From Ditylenchus dipsaci (taxonomy: Eukaryota; Nematoda; Chromadorea; Rhabditida; Anguinidae): a stretch of 64,000 nucleotides of DNA. The stretch is from positions 60,746 to 124,745 of the forward strand of contig SADC01000480.1 of the NCBI GenBank assembly GCA_004194705.1. Direction: 5' to 3'. The notes beneath the pieces were generated by a model. It was given only the letters and a program-made list of their open reading frames with translations. It did not search any database and was not told where the DNA came from. The position numbers and the translations under genes were made by a program. Each line of letters starts with the position of its first letter. The stretch's first letter is position 1. This document shows positions 45,480 to 56,774 of this stretch, one piece after another.

Positions 45480-47297
45480 TTAATATCAGTATTCTACTAA
45501 CAATGATCTATTCAAATTTTTTATTTTTTTGTGCCTGGCTATGCTCGGGTTTGTGCAGCCCAAGGCTTCTTATTTGAAAAAGGTAAGGATAAGGTACCTA
45601 CAAAATGTTTCAATAAAATTGACTGTTTCAAAACAGCTATAAAATTTTGGCTCCATTGTCGAATCCGGTCCAATTTTTGCCTCGCCTGTTGTTCTTTTTT
45701 CCATTTTTTTTTATTGAACTTCCCTGTTGTAATCTAAATAATTATTCGTTGTATACTTGATCAATCACAAATCTAAGTATAGATTTTAACCATTGGTCAA
45801 AAAATATTCGATTAATAATAACAACCCACGAAAAACAGAGGGAACCAATGCAAAAATAAAAAATGGGAAAAAAAACAGGGGAGACCAAGGCAAAAATGGT
45901 TCAGATTCGACATTAGAGCCAACTTGACAATGCAGACAACTTTTTTCTTTGAGTGGCTTTCAAGATTCTTTTTTTGCCAATCAATTTTTTCGTCGACAAT
46001 ATCTTTTTGGTATATAATATGATAAATATGATTTTTCGCTTGGTCCCCCATGCGGTTTCGGTAATGAACTGTAGATGGTATTCGGATGCCTAGAGTCCAA
46101 ACGACAGGGAGAACCAAGCAAAAATCGTATTTTTCACATTATATACCAAAAAAATATTGTCGGCGACAAAAATCGAATTCAATTGGCAAAAACCAGAATT
46201 TCGAAATTCACTCAAGTAAAAGAGTTATGGCCATTTTAAAAGAGTTTTTAAATTTTAAAGAGGAAACACTCTGTTCGTAAAACACCATGTACATAACCTT
46301 CAAAAATAAAATTGACTTGCGACTAAGGTATATATGTGTGCATCCTAACACAAAGCACCCTCCGGGATTAATGGCTATAAGTTAAGACAGTGCTCGTATG
46401 TGTCCTTTTTAAAAAGATTTGTCCTTTTTGGGACTCAAAATCTTTTTTTTTTGAAGTTTTCAGTCAAAATTCGTTTTTTTTTCGCTCCAAAAAAGCAATA
46501 AGCACTGGAAAAAATGACCCTTTTCTTCAAAAATGGTCAAATGTCCTTTTTGCCCAAATGTCCTTTTTTCAAAATTTTGAGTCACTTGCTCTGAGTTAAG
46601 ATGCAGACATACACACATACCTGAGACACAAATCCCTGGGAAGCGACTCTGGATGCAGAAAAATCATGCATGTTGAAGCACCTTGCGCGCCCTTCGATCA
46701 TCAAAGAGACGCAGAGTGTTAACAGAGGGTTTTCGCAGACAGTTAACTGTACAGCCACAGTTAACTTTTCTCTGTTATAGGCAATGGGAGCATAAATAAA
46801 TATTATATTTATGCTCGAGCATAAAAAAAGTTTTCACTCTAAAATTTTCAATATTTTTAGTAAAATTTTCCTTTCAAGATCAATTATATGAAAAAATGCA
46901 GTCAACCTTCGTACTTCAATTCGTAACATTGCCTTAATCTATTATGTAGTTATTTCACCGAACTGTTCGTCACTGGGGTCAAACAGGCCAGAAGTGTTTT
47001 TTATTCGAATTGACGTTAGCCTGGGGTGTCATTTATTTGATAGTTGACTGTATAGGTTTAAAACTATCTTTACAGAGATTGACTGCAAGAAGGACAGTGA
47101 TTGTTCTGCTGGAGAAATCTGCATAATATCACGTGGATCCGGCTCTTGCGGTGAAAAAAATTATTTAATATTAAACGTCGTTGTAATGTAACATTTTAAT
47201 TTTAGCCGTGTATGGATCTGATCTAGGTGGATCACCAAAAAGCAAGAGTATTTTTGACCTAAAGCCATCAGAAAGAACAAAAAGACCTTATAAATAA
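45480..47297 (+). CDS. small Cys-rich secreted-like protein, right paralogue
   Basis: The exon 1 candidate spans about 45503-45582, with hydrophobic leader frames (for example FFIFLCLAMLGF or MIYSNFLFFCAW) and donor GGTAAGG. Which frame is used is unclear; the one that leaves one base over for exon 2 lacks an in-frame ATG, so a base may be missing. Exon 2, 47076-47150, follows a CTTTACAG acceptor and encodes DCKKDSDCSAGEICIISR, ending GSC. Exon 3, 47206-47297, encodes AVYGSDLGGSPKSKSIFDLK and a basic end with TAA at 47295-47297. Exon 2 has the same length (75 nt) and phase as in the left copy. The expected product is under 100 residues with one disulphide-rich module and a polar tail. No function can be assigned. 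Confidence 0.6.
45930..46235. repeat. foldback element
   Basis: The arms pair TTTTTGCCAATCAATTTTTT...CGACAATATC...GGTATATAATATG with the inverted copy at 46130-46200, around a centre near 46085. It is inserted in the right arm only of the inverted duplication, so it is younger than the duplication. Confidence 0.7.
46388..46593. mobile_element. hAT MITE, sister of 22156-22353
   Basis: A 206 bp element with CAGTGCTCG... ends, the same TCCTTTTTAAAAAGATTTG body as the copy in the formin intron, and a perfect 8-bp duplication AGTTAAGA (46380-46387, 46594-46601). Confidence 0.82.
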
Positions 47298-47345
47298 GTG
47301 AAACACAAGTGATTTGTTTGCCAAAATGCATGATTATAATAATAT

Positions 47346-47351
47346 AATAAA
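47346..47351 (+). terminator. poly(A) signal candidate, right Cys-rich gene
   Basis: AATAAA about 50 bases after the stop codon. The equivalent minus-strand AATAAA of the left copy lies at 43645-43650. Confidence 0.5.
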
Positions 47352-47849
47352 AAAGTTTCTGATACAGTCACCTTTCGATATAACTCTCGAATTGTTCGAC
47401 AAACAGATAAGTTTCAGATAGCGTAAGAAATATACCGAACTAAGCCTTTAAGAAAAATAGTTTATTTTTTTAAATTTGACTGTAGCTGAAAACACACTCT
47501 AAATACTGATTTCTGGGGTTAATCGCTCAGAAAATCAAGGTTTAGGGTGGTTTTGAGTAATCCCGGGTGGATTTCTGGTCGACTGACTCCTTTGTACTGC
47601 AATTCTGATCCACCAATCAAATTTTCGGAAAAATTTAACATTTTAATTTTAAAAAAAGTCAAACTTCCGTCATTAAATTATAGAGCCTGGAATCCAGGCA
47701 CTAATATCCACTGCAACATGTTAGTAACGAAGAATTCAAGACAAACATGGACCATATTGTACACAAAAAATATCTCCCTTTCCAAGTCAATTTTCTCAAT
47801 GTTGACTGATCGTGGCGAAACTTTACAAGCGTGGTAATCATTATTGGAC

Positions 47850-48440
47850 GAGCGCCGCCGCTCCATTTTCGGTCTTCGCCGCTGCTTCCGCCGCTATTTT
47901 TAGTTATCGCCGCTGCCTCCGCCGCTTGTTCGAACCTTCGAAATTTCTTTTATTTTTTTATATTTTTCGTTGCAAAATAACAAAACACTTAGATTACAGA
48001 AGAGGTGGCTCTATGGTCTTTTTACTAATTTCTTTCCCACAAATCTTTGCGCATATATATTAGGTACATATCCACGGCTTCTTTTGCAAACATCAGACTT
48101 GATATAATCCGCGACAAAGTTGAGAACAAAAAAGGCGTATGAAAAGATGCTTCGAAAATTTCATCCAAAAGAAAGCAGTGTATACCAACAAGAGCAAACA
48201 GACGTTAAATTTTCGATGACTTGAAGTTACAGAAATCTAATAAACAAGAGATTTAAATTTCTTAAATAGTGAATGAGATTTTTCACACAACGCGGCCGCC
48301 GCCGCTCATTCTAGACCCGCCAATGCCGTAGCCGATGTTATTTTTTCCCCGCCGCTGCACTGATTTTCGGTCCTTCCGACGCCGCCTGCCGCTGTTTTTA
48401 TGTCAGCCAGCAGCTCGTCACCGCCGCTGCATTCTTTTTT
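47850..48440. repeat. GCCGCCGCT-rich island pair
   Basis: Two clusters of CGCCGCT/TCCGCCGCT repeats (47850-47940 and 48290-48440) flank ordinary AT-rich sequence with a short plus-strand frame. The overlapping frames are Arg/Phe/Leu-rich low-complexity sequence and are not called genes. Confidence 0.5.
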
Positions 48441-48874
48441 TGCGTGCCCAAGTATGGTGCAATGATAGACAGGCAATAAGCCATAATAGCCATCAGGACA
48501 TAAGCTTCCGAATGGTGTATAAAGTTTGTCTGAACGCCACTTAAGTTTGTGCCTTTCCGTGTAAGATAAAAATCTTGATAAAATGCTTCTTACCTATTTT
48601 TCGCACAGGTTGATCAGCATAACACATGGAATACCTCCATACAAGACAGTTATGACGAAGATGAACAAAGTGTGGCCTTAGGATTGAGATGCGCACACAT
48701 ACTTTTAAATACTAAAATACCTAAAACGTTCAAGATTTGTTTTAAATTTTAGGCTTGAAATTTAAAAAATTTGACTCTACTAGCGAATAACCAGCCCCCA
48801 ATGTGAACGGAGCACTTGCCATATACGCCCCCCACTCGATTAACGCTGGTGCGGACTTGAAATCGACCATTATT

Positions 48875-49073
48875 TACCGTATTTCTTCTAATAAAGAGAG
48901 AATATACTTTGCAAAGCTGTTAAATGCATTTTCTTAACTCACACGAGTTCTACCAATTTCATTTTTTACATTTCAAAATTCCACCCAAAAATCTTGAGAT
49001 CGACTCCAAAATTTCAGACTTTGGGAGTCTGAAAAATAAGCGAGTATGGGCTCTTTTTAGAGGAAATACGGTA
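48875..49073. mobile_element. pogo-family MITE
   Basis: TACCGTATTTCTTCTAATAA and TTAGAGGAAATACGGTA ends bound 199 bp; the interior carries the CACGAGTTCTACCGATT-like and AAAATCTTGAGATCGACTC blocks shared with 28875-29128. Confidence 0.8.
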
Positions 49074-50255
49074 AACTGATTTTCTCTACACTTTGAGCAA
49101 TTGTTTTTCTCAAAATCGCTAAAAACCGGTTTTGTGAAAAAAAAAATCGAAAACTTAGCTTTTGGGGAAAAAATTCGAAAGAATCAAAAAAAAAATACTG
49201 AAAGACGCGCCGAAACGTCATTCACAAGTTTGCTCGTATGACCCCTAGTGAAAAAATTGCTGAAAGTGTAGAAAAAATCAATTTTGAATAAGTGGTCGAT
49301 TTGAAGTTGAGGCACTGATTGCAGCCTAGGCCACCCAGCCTACACCACCTGCTGAAAACATTTAAAAACTAACGAAATAAAAAATTCCATGAATAATCAG
49401 CTTGGGGGACCAAGAACAATATCTGGTCTTCGAGCGAGGTTCGTATAGTGCAAGTGCTCCGTTTACATCGGGGCTGGTTATTCGCTAGTAAGGTCGAATT
49501 TTTTTGGGGCTGGTTATTCTATAGTTTAGCCATGTGAACTAATTCTAGGAAGCCATCAACTCCCCAAAACGATTTTTCCTTTTTGAGTAGTAAGACATTT
49601 TTTTTCCGTTCACCACACACTGCAGTGGTGAGACGGAGTTCCAATTTGCATCTTCTAATTTAGTCTTGACAGGCATATTTTCAGGTACTTCTTTAGTTCC
49701 CCCTACTCGATTTTTTTTCAAAAATGACCCAAAATAAACGCTTGAACTCATTTTTTCTGTACAACAAGATACGAGAAGTATTTTTAAACACTTTCTGAAT
49801 AAACAAAAATAAAATTTTATCAAAAAATTTACCGCCCGCCCCTTAGGGTTAGATGGTCTTTCTCGGGTATTTTTTAAGTCACTTTGTGATGATTTATCAC
49901 ATTTTTCTTGCTGGAGCTAAGCAAAAAGACTTTCTGAATGCACGACTGTACTCTCAGGACGTACAGCCTTTCCCGCGTTGAAATTAGGGTCAAAAAAGTA
50001 ATTTTCATACGCTAAAATAGATGAAAAAGTAGTTTCCAAACCATTTTTGCACTAAAAAATAGGTTTTCAAAAAATTAGGTTACCATAAGTTGACCGATTG
50101 CCTTGGTCCCCCAAGCTAAAATATCGGGTATTAAGTTATCCTACTGCGTTTTAGTCACTGGAGCTAGGCAAAAAGGTCTCTATATGTTTTTTAATAAAGA
50201 GTCTTGCTCGGAATTATGTCTAAGGTAAGTGCGTGCGCGCATCTCTAACTCTCAA
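49074..50255. other. no gene recognised
   Basis: AT-rich sequence with an inverted CTAGTG/GCTGGTTATTCG motif on both sides of 48780-49530 (possibly another foldback enclosing the pogo MITE) and a dispersed TTTTAGTCACTGGAGCTAGG repeat near 50150. The 92-codon minus-strand frame at 49545-49823 has no recognisable motif. Confidence 0.4.
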
Positions 50256-50261
50256 GCTTTT

Positions 50262-51745
50262 CGTAACGCGAGATTTCGTAACAAATATTTTCGCAACAGT
50301 GATTTCAAAGATACTACCTAATTCAATTTGGTCTAATTTACAACTTTTTTCAAACAACAGGGGGACCAAGGCAGTTTTTTAGGTTTTTTGAAATTTTTCA
50401 TTTTGTGTCCAAACACCCGAAACCATCGTAAACCAACCCAAATACCCTCAAACTGCCTTAATAGTCCCAAACCAAACCCAAACATGAAAAATAAAAATTT
50501 CTTTAAAATGAAAAATAAACCATTTTTTCCAACTTAAAATTGTGTGAGGAATTGGTTTATTGAGTCCAAAATTGCGATTTTACACACTTTACTTCAGGTA
50601 CCACCTGGTCAGGGGATATCCACCTGGATGTCCTAAAAATAAAAGGTAATTTAAAATAAAAAATCCATTTTTCCAAAATAAAAATTTGTGAGGAATGGAC
50701 TTGTTAAGACCAAAAGTGTGATTTCACCTACCCAACCCCAAACCTGGGGCGCTACCACCTGGACAGGTCGATATCCAGGTAACTCCAGAGTTGGGCTAAA
50801 TTCACCAAATGACCTCAAAAAAGTCAAATGCTTGCTTTTATATATGAAATTATATTTAAATAAGGAATGCGCCCACATGGATTCGAACCAGCAACCTCTA
50901 CATCACTCCTTAGAATCGCTCAGAACTCTATCCAGAGTGACCAAACCAAGAGGTCGTCCACTTGGATCGAAAATTATTTTTACGTTTTCGGGTTACAAAA
51001 CAATTTTTCTGCACTAACTTAAGCATGCTGAAGATGGTTGACAGTGGTAAATTACGTTTTATCGAGAAATTTTTTAGTTATCTTAAATTATGATTTATCA
51101 AAATCAAAATTTATAATAACTCAAAAATTTCTTGATAAAACATGATTTCACCACATCAAACCATCTTCAACATGCTGGAATTAGTACAGAAAAGTTGTTT
51201 TGGAGCTCAAAAACGTCAAATTTTTTTTGATCCAAGTGAACGACCATTTGGTTTGATTTGTTCACGCTTAATGGAGTTCTAAGCAATTCTAAGGGGTATG
51301 TAGAGGATGTTTGTTCGAATCCACCTGGGGGCATACTTTTGATTTTATTATATTTTGAGTTTTTTGAGTGGTGTAGAGGTCCATATACTCATCACCAAGG
51401 TTGCTGGTTCGAACCCCTCTGGATGCAATCAGTCCCGGGTCCTGGTCACTAGGTGCTTAACGGGTTTCGGAAGAGCGAAGTTGCTTTTAGATGCTTTGGG
51501 ATGATTGGGGTGGTTTCAGCAATTTGAGATGGTTTGGGGTAAATTACGGATGCTTAAGTAATTTGGGATGGTTCGGACACAATCTAAATATCTCGAAAAA
51601 AAAACTAAAAAAACTGCCTTGGTCCCCCCTGTTGTTTGAAAAAAAGTTGTAAAATTAGACCAAATTGAATTAGGTGGTAGCTTGAAATCACTGTTGCGAA
51701 AATGTTTGTCACGAAATCTCGCATTACGAAAAATTTGTTACAAAA
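50262..51745. repeat. 1.5 kb foldback with tRNA-like inner arms
   Basis: The outer arms match TTCGTAACGCGAGATTTCG ... CAACAGGGGGACCAAGGCAG with the inverted CTGCCTTGGTCCCCCCTGTTG ... CGAAATCTCGCATTACGAA. The inner arms match GAGGTCGTCCACTTGGATC / GATCCAAGTGAACGACC and AAACCATCTTCAACATGCTG. The left arm encloses two units of the 36135-36900 tandem repeat and the centre holds tRNA-like sequence. A foldback transposon or a large inverted insertion is likely. Confidence 0.75.
50876..50965 (-). repeat. tRNA-like sequence in foldback
   Basis: On the minus strand GGTTGCTGGTTCGAATCCATG is a strong B box/T arm, preceded by a GATAGAGTTCTGAGCGATTC stretch resembling a long variable arm region. A degenerate mirror copy is on the plus strand at about 51240-51335 (GTTTGTTCGAATCCACC), and another B box, GCTGGTTCGAACCCCTC, lies at 51401-51417. 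None folds into a full cloverleaf by eye, so these are best read as SINE-like tRNA derivatives. Confidence 0.3.
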
Positions 51746-51984
51746 TCTCGCGTTACAAAACCATTTCATAGTTCATAGTTGACCGAAAAAAGCACCATAA
51801 AAGCACCATTATTTGTGTCTAAGGTATGTGGGTGTGCGCATTTAAACCCTGAGCAACCAAGCCCCTGCGCGCCAGAAGAGGTCGCAGGTAGCTTAGTATG
51901 TTGGTTCAGTTGGCTTGGTAGGTATTTTTTAAGCGTGTTTCAGCTGCTGAAACGCTGAAAAAACTTGACCTATGATCTAATTAT

Positions 51985-52830
51985 TAACTATTTGGTTTAA
52001 CGATTTGGTAACTATTTGGTTAACTATTTAACTCTTTGTTAATTATTTAACCATTCGGTTACTATTTAACTATTCGGTTAACTATCTAACTGTTCAGTTA
52101 ACTATTTAACTCTTTGTTTAACTATTTAACTTTGTTATTTTTTTAATTTTAATTATTTAACTATTTAGTTTAACAATTTGGTTAACTATTTGGTTAACTA
52201 TTTTAATCTTTGTCAATTATTTAACCATTCGGTTAACTGTTTAACTATTCGGTTAACTATCTAACTGTTTCAGTTAACTATTTAACTCTTTGTTAATTAT
52301 TCAACTGTTTGACTATTCGGTAAACTACTTAACTCTTTGTTAATTACTTAACTATTTGGTTGACTATCTACTACCTGGTATTTTCGTTGATTATTTATAT
52401 ACAGTCAACTCTCGATAATCCGTCACCCATTGGACCGGCCGTGGGTGACGGATAATCAAGAGTGACGGATTAGCGAGTGACGGATTAGCCTTATTTATTT
52501 AAGGCAAAACCAGACAAAGTGTCCGAAGGTGACGGATTATCGAGAGTGACGGATTAGCGAGTGACGGATTATCGAGAATTGACTGTATTCGGTAATCTAT
52601 TGACTTTTCGGTTAACTATTCGGCTATTTGCTTAACTATCTAATATATTGGTGAACTGTTAAACTATTCGTTAACTATTAACTATTCGGTTAAGTATTTA
52701 ACTCTTTCTTAATTATTTATATTTTGGTTAACTATTGACTATTTGTGAACTATCTAACTATTTGGTGAACTGTTAAACTATTCGGTTAACTATTTAACTA
52801 TTCGGTTAACTATATAACTATTCTAATTCT
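51985..52830. repeat. TTAACTATTTGGTTAAC minisatellite, array 1
   Basis: Dozens of degenerate units of about 16-20 bp (ATTTAACTATTCGGTTAACT). The array is split by a TACAGTC MITE at 52400-52587. A second array of the same unit lies in the G-alpha intron at 58116-58690 and 60345-60560. Confidence 0.92.
52400..52587. mobile_element. TACAGTCAACTCTCGATAATC MITE
   Basis: TACAGTCAACTCTCGATAAT and TCGAGAATTGACTGTA ends with internal GTGACGGATTA repeats; 188 bp, bordered by TA, inserted in the minisatellite. These ends are close to those of known pogo/Tigger-like MITEs. Confidence 0.8.
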
Positions 52831-53309
52831 ATTTTAAACAAAATCTAGTTGATTGGTGACGAATATGTTAGTCCTGAATCTAAGCTGAACAATTTCACCA
52901 AGAAAATAATTTTATGAGAAATTCAAAAACAGTTACGGCCATTTCTGAGTGAGGAGATCTGAAAAAAATTCTCACTCATTCGGGGCTAGCCTGGAAGGAT
53001 AGTTCGCGTCGTTGTAAAATCTCCACTTGGCGATGTTATAATGACAGACCTATTCTCAAGTTATTTTATTCTTAGCCACCGTAGTATCCGAATTTCCTGC
53101 GCGACCCAAATTACTAAACAGAATTTCAAAAAAAAATCTCGGTTATTGAGACACTAGGTGACTGGCGCCTCAACAGGCGCGAAATTACTAGACATATAAG
53201 TGACGTATCATAGCATAGTCAACGCTCTCAATCATGACATTCAAGGAACCGGACAATGGACGGTTTGATATCTGTGTTATCTCAAGTTTTAAGAACTTTT
53301 GCCGACCAC

Positions 53310-53640
53310 CACCTAGGATCTACTAACTGGAAATTACTGCCTGGGTAACACCAACCGGGTACCACCATCTGAAGACCACATCCTGGGCACCAACAATCAG
53401 GCACACCCACACAATTAGGTACCACGATTTGAATACCACCACCTCAGGACCCCATCTAGAAGTAGTACAGGGACCAAGTTTTTCATCTACAAAGGAAGTC
53501 CCTCGTAGGCACCGCCACCTGAGGACCACCAACTAGGTACCAAATCCTGGTCACCACCACCTGAAGACCACCATCTGTGAACCTCCGATTGGCTACCCGA
53601 ACCCAGGTACCACCAACTAAGTACCACCTGGATTTGATTA
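53310..53640. repeat. ACCACCACCTG minisatellite
   Basis: A degenerate array of 10-25 bp units with ACCACCACCTGAAGACCACC-like text and GGTACC pieces. The minus-strand frame across it (69 codons) is a by-product of the repeats. Confidence 0.75.
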
Positions 53641-54192
53641 ACTGACTTACTAAATACAATGATAAATAAAAATATCCAAAAAATGCGAAAATCTAAAACG
53701 CTTTTTGTTAATTTTTCTTTACGATTTGGCCAATTTCAATGCTTCTCAAAAACCGGCTCGAGGCACAATTCTCTACGACATTAAATCGAAAGAGCGCACT
53801 CATTTCTACAGATCGCAAAAAGAATGAGCGTGGCACATCGACTCCAACTCAAGAAAAGTAAAAAAGAAACAAAAAACGCGTACTTGCTCAGTCCAAATAC
53901 TATATAAGACAAGCTAAAATTCGAAAATACAAGTTAATACTGTCTTTTTTTCACTTTAGCTCATATCTCAACAACCGAAGATTTTTTTGCAAAATTCTGT
54001 TCAGTAATTCGGATCGCGGAGGACATTTTGGTTACTATGACAAATCAGAATAAAAAAATGTAAATAGGTACTATTATTGAAGGATAACCAAGAAGACAGT
54101 TCGCATCGATGCAAACTACGTTATGTTTGGGGTACAGTGCACTTCTATTAGCGAGAATACTTTTAAATTAATAAATACGTCTTTTGCCGCTA

Positions 54193-54198
54193 TTTATT
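54193..54198 (-). terminator. poly(A) signal candidate, G-alpha gene
   Basis: Minus-strand AATAAA 34 to 39 bases past the G-alpha stop codon at 54232-54234. Confidence 0.5.
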
Positions 54199-54231
54199 GA
54201 TAATTTAAAAAAGCAAAGGTAAACAATAGCA

Positions 54232-56774
54232 CTAAGGCAAGATATTCAGTAACGACTCTTCAAGAATGCTTTCCTGCAAAAAACTCTTTTACAATATACT
54301 TTTTACAAAAAAACTAACTTTGATAGCGCCGAATATTCCTTCCATCATTTTGCTATCAATTGCACAGGTAAACCTATTTAAATTGCTGGGTAAATTTATG
54401 AAGAATTTCAGTATTATATTACCTGCAATAAGTGTTTTTATCCCTGTTCTTTACTTCTTTTATGGCATCTACAAATTTTTTACAAAGAGCGTCCAACATG
54501 TGCTTTTCTTCAAACTTTCCTTTAGAAAGATATTCTAAATAAGAAAAAATTTCTCTTCAAAATAATTTTTACAACATATAAAAATAAGATTTTGATAAAA
54601 AAAAAATTACCGTATATTTCCTGTTAGAAAGCCACAGAATCGTGTTTTTGTGCATTGTCTTTTTGAGCTATTTTTGAAGTCTCTTCCTGGGCAAGTAACC
54701 ATCAATTTTGTAGCCAGTGAGATAAGCTACAAAATGAGTAGCACTTGCGCGAGAGAAAATTTTAAAAAAATGGGTCAAAAACACAATTCCCAAAACACGG
54801 TTTTCAATTGAGGAGGGGAAGGTGGAGGTGAATGGCGTCTAATAGGAAATATACGGTATTATTTATTTTTCATAATATAAAAAACTACTAAAAACTAGCC
54901 TTTAGCTTTTTGTGGTGCAAGATGAGGCATTAAATAGGCGATATCATCTTAATAATAGTTTTTTTTGATTTTCATAACTATTGAGAAAATACCTCTGCAC
55001 TCTAAGTCTTGTAATTTCTCCTACAAATTATTTAAAAAAATTATATCATCATTAATAATACCTTGAATCTGTCTTTTTTGTTGAAGAATATAAGAAGGCC
55101 GCAGTTTTGAGCCACTTTGTTATTGAGCAAAACCTAAACTGTGAAATCATTAGCATTTCAATGATAATAACTTTTATGTGTGAATTTTTTATGAGTATTA
55201 TCGATTCACAAACGCCAACACCCACGAGTCACAGGGCTACATAATGGCAGTACCCTTTTTGGAAAAAAAACATAAGAAATTATAATGAAAGAGGTCAAAA
55301 TAACAAACTGCCCTAAAAAGTGAAATTTGCCAAAAAAATTGTATTACTCATACGCACATCCACCCCCCCCCCCTAAAAGGATCCACCGTTTAGAACCAAT
55401 AGACGATGTTAATCAAATATTCAGGCAATTTATTGTATACCATTTGAGAGAGGAGATTCAGCGCTACAACACCTTTGAATTAAAGTTGTTCATTTATTTT
55501 TTTTAAGAAAATTTTATAGAAAAGTGTTGCAGGACTTTTGTTACGTATTTTTTATAATTAGGTGGATTTTTTCTAATTACCTCTGATAAGGCCTTTCCTT
55601 CTTTTTAGGACCTATAGTTCATCCAAGAGAATTTTTTTTTCGAAGACTGTTCATTGCATTTTCTCGACTCTCACGAGTCAAGAAAGATTTTGTATCTTCA
55701 CCCAAAATCTTGAGATTGACCTCAATTTTTCAATTTTGCGCATTTGAAAAATGGTCGAAACTTAATAATGCGTCTTTTGACTGTAAATGGGGACTTTTAG
55801 CTGAAAAGTACCGCCTTTTTTTCGTTCAGCCAAAAAAGTCAGTGTATAAAAGCGCTCTCATACTCCTCATTTTTTTAAAAGTAATAACACTATCAGGTAA
55901 CCTTGCGATTCTCGTTTCTAACGGCGCATTATTTATTTCAATATCTTCGCAAGATATTCCCAAAAAGTGTAAGTAGGAACTAAGTTTTTTTCCAACTCGC
56001 TCCATACTTTAATGTTTTTTTGCTACATTTTTTTGAGATGTTGCTACAAATGATATGCCATTCGACAGTCAAGTCGAAAGTGTTCAAATTTTAAAAAAAG
56101 TTGTTTAGTTATCTGTCACTATTCAACTTTTCTCTGCAAAACTCGAAAGGGCGGCACTTTTCAGTGAAAAGAAGGCACATTTTCAGGTTCGACCTTTAAA
56201 AAATAAGGCGACCGGCCGCCTCATTGAGCAAATATAGTACACCAGCTGATATATGGGTGGCATTAAGTTTTGGCCGTAGAAAACTGAAATTGGCCGTAGA
56301 TTTTTGATTTTTGGCCGTAGATTTTTTTTACACTTCTTCCTACATTTTTGTAATAACTTTTTCACAAATTTTTCAACATTTTTTTACAATTAAATTTCCA
56401 CATTTCTAACCACATCCAGCAAAGTTTGACAGCTCGTAAGAAAGCCAAGATTCAGGGCTACGTAATGGTATAAAATTTTTTGAAAAATCGTGAAAAAATT
56501 ATTACAAAAATGTAGAAAGAAGTGTAAAAAAACATCTACGGACAAAATTCAAAAATTTACGGCGAATTTCAGTATTTTACGGCCAATTTTAAATACAACC
56601 CTCAATATATGCTATATAGTACCTTCATATACTCCACACATTCATCCAAAAGTGTGCCCTCATACTCCTCATGTTTAATGTTGTAGTCAGACATGGAAAC
56701 GACTAGCAAAATGAAGTTGTGGTAGTGCTCACCACAATTAAAGCTCCAATGTCTCAAATAATCCACTATTTGAT
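54232..56774 (-). CDS. G-alpha exons 9-14: Ras-like domain second half
   Basis: Exon 56623-56774 has FILLVVSMSDYN (the counterpart of IIFCVALSAYD) and DECVEYMK. Exon 55062-55133 begins VLLNNKVAQNCGLLIFFNKK and contains the guanine-specifying NKKD. Exon 54993-55020 is 28 nt. Exon 54423-54534 has YLSKGKFEEKHMLDALCKKF. Exon 54319-54373 has FTCAIDSKMMEGIFGAIK. Exon 54232-54273 gives the last 13 residues and TAG. The end lacks the Cys at -4 that pertussis toxin modifies in Gi-like subunits, so coupling class cannot be inferred. Confidence 0.88.

Larger units (their letters stand above)
43645..47351. repeat. inverted segmental duplication carrying paralogous genes
   Basis: Read outward on the minus strand from about 44550 to 43645, the sequence aligns with the plus strand from about 45480 to 47351. 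Shared blocks, in order, are a signal-peptide-like exon with donor GGGTAAGG/GGTAAGG, TTCGAATTGACGTTAG with flanks, the TTTTACAG/TTTACAG acceptor, a 75-nt Cys-rich exon, a last exon encoding GS..GSP, GTGAAACACA and an ATAATAAAA end. The right arm is longer because it contains at least two transposon insertions (45930-46235 and 46388-46593). Confidence 0.85.

Noticed and set aside
50876..51417. Working tRNA genes suggested by GGTTCGAATCC motifs
   Set aside because: Good T-arm/B box, but no paired acceptor stem or proper anticodon arm could be found by eye at any of the sites.
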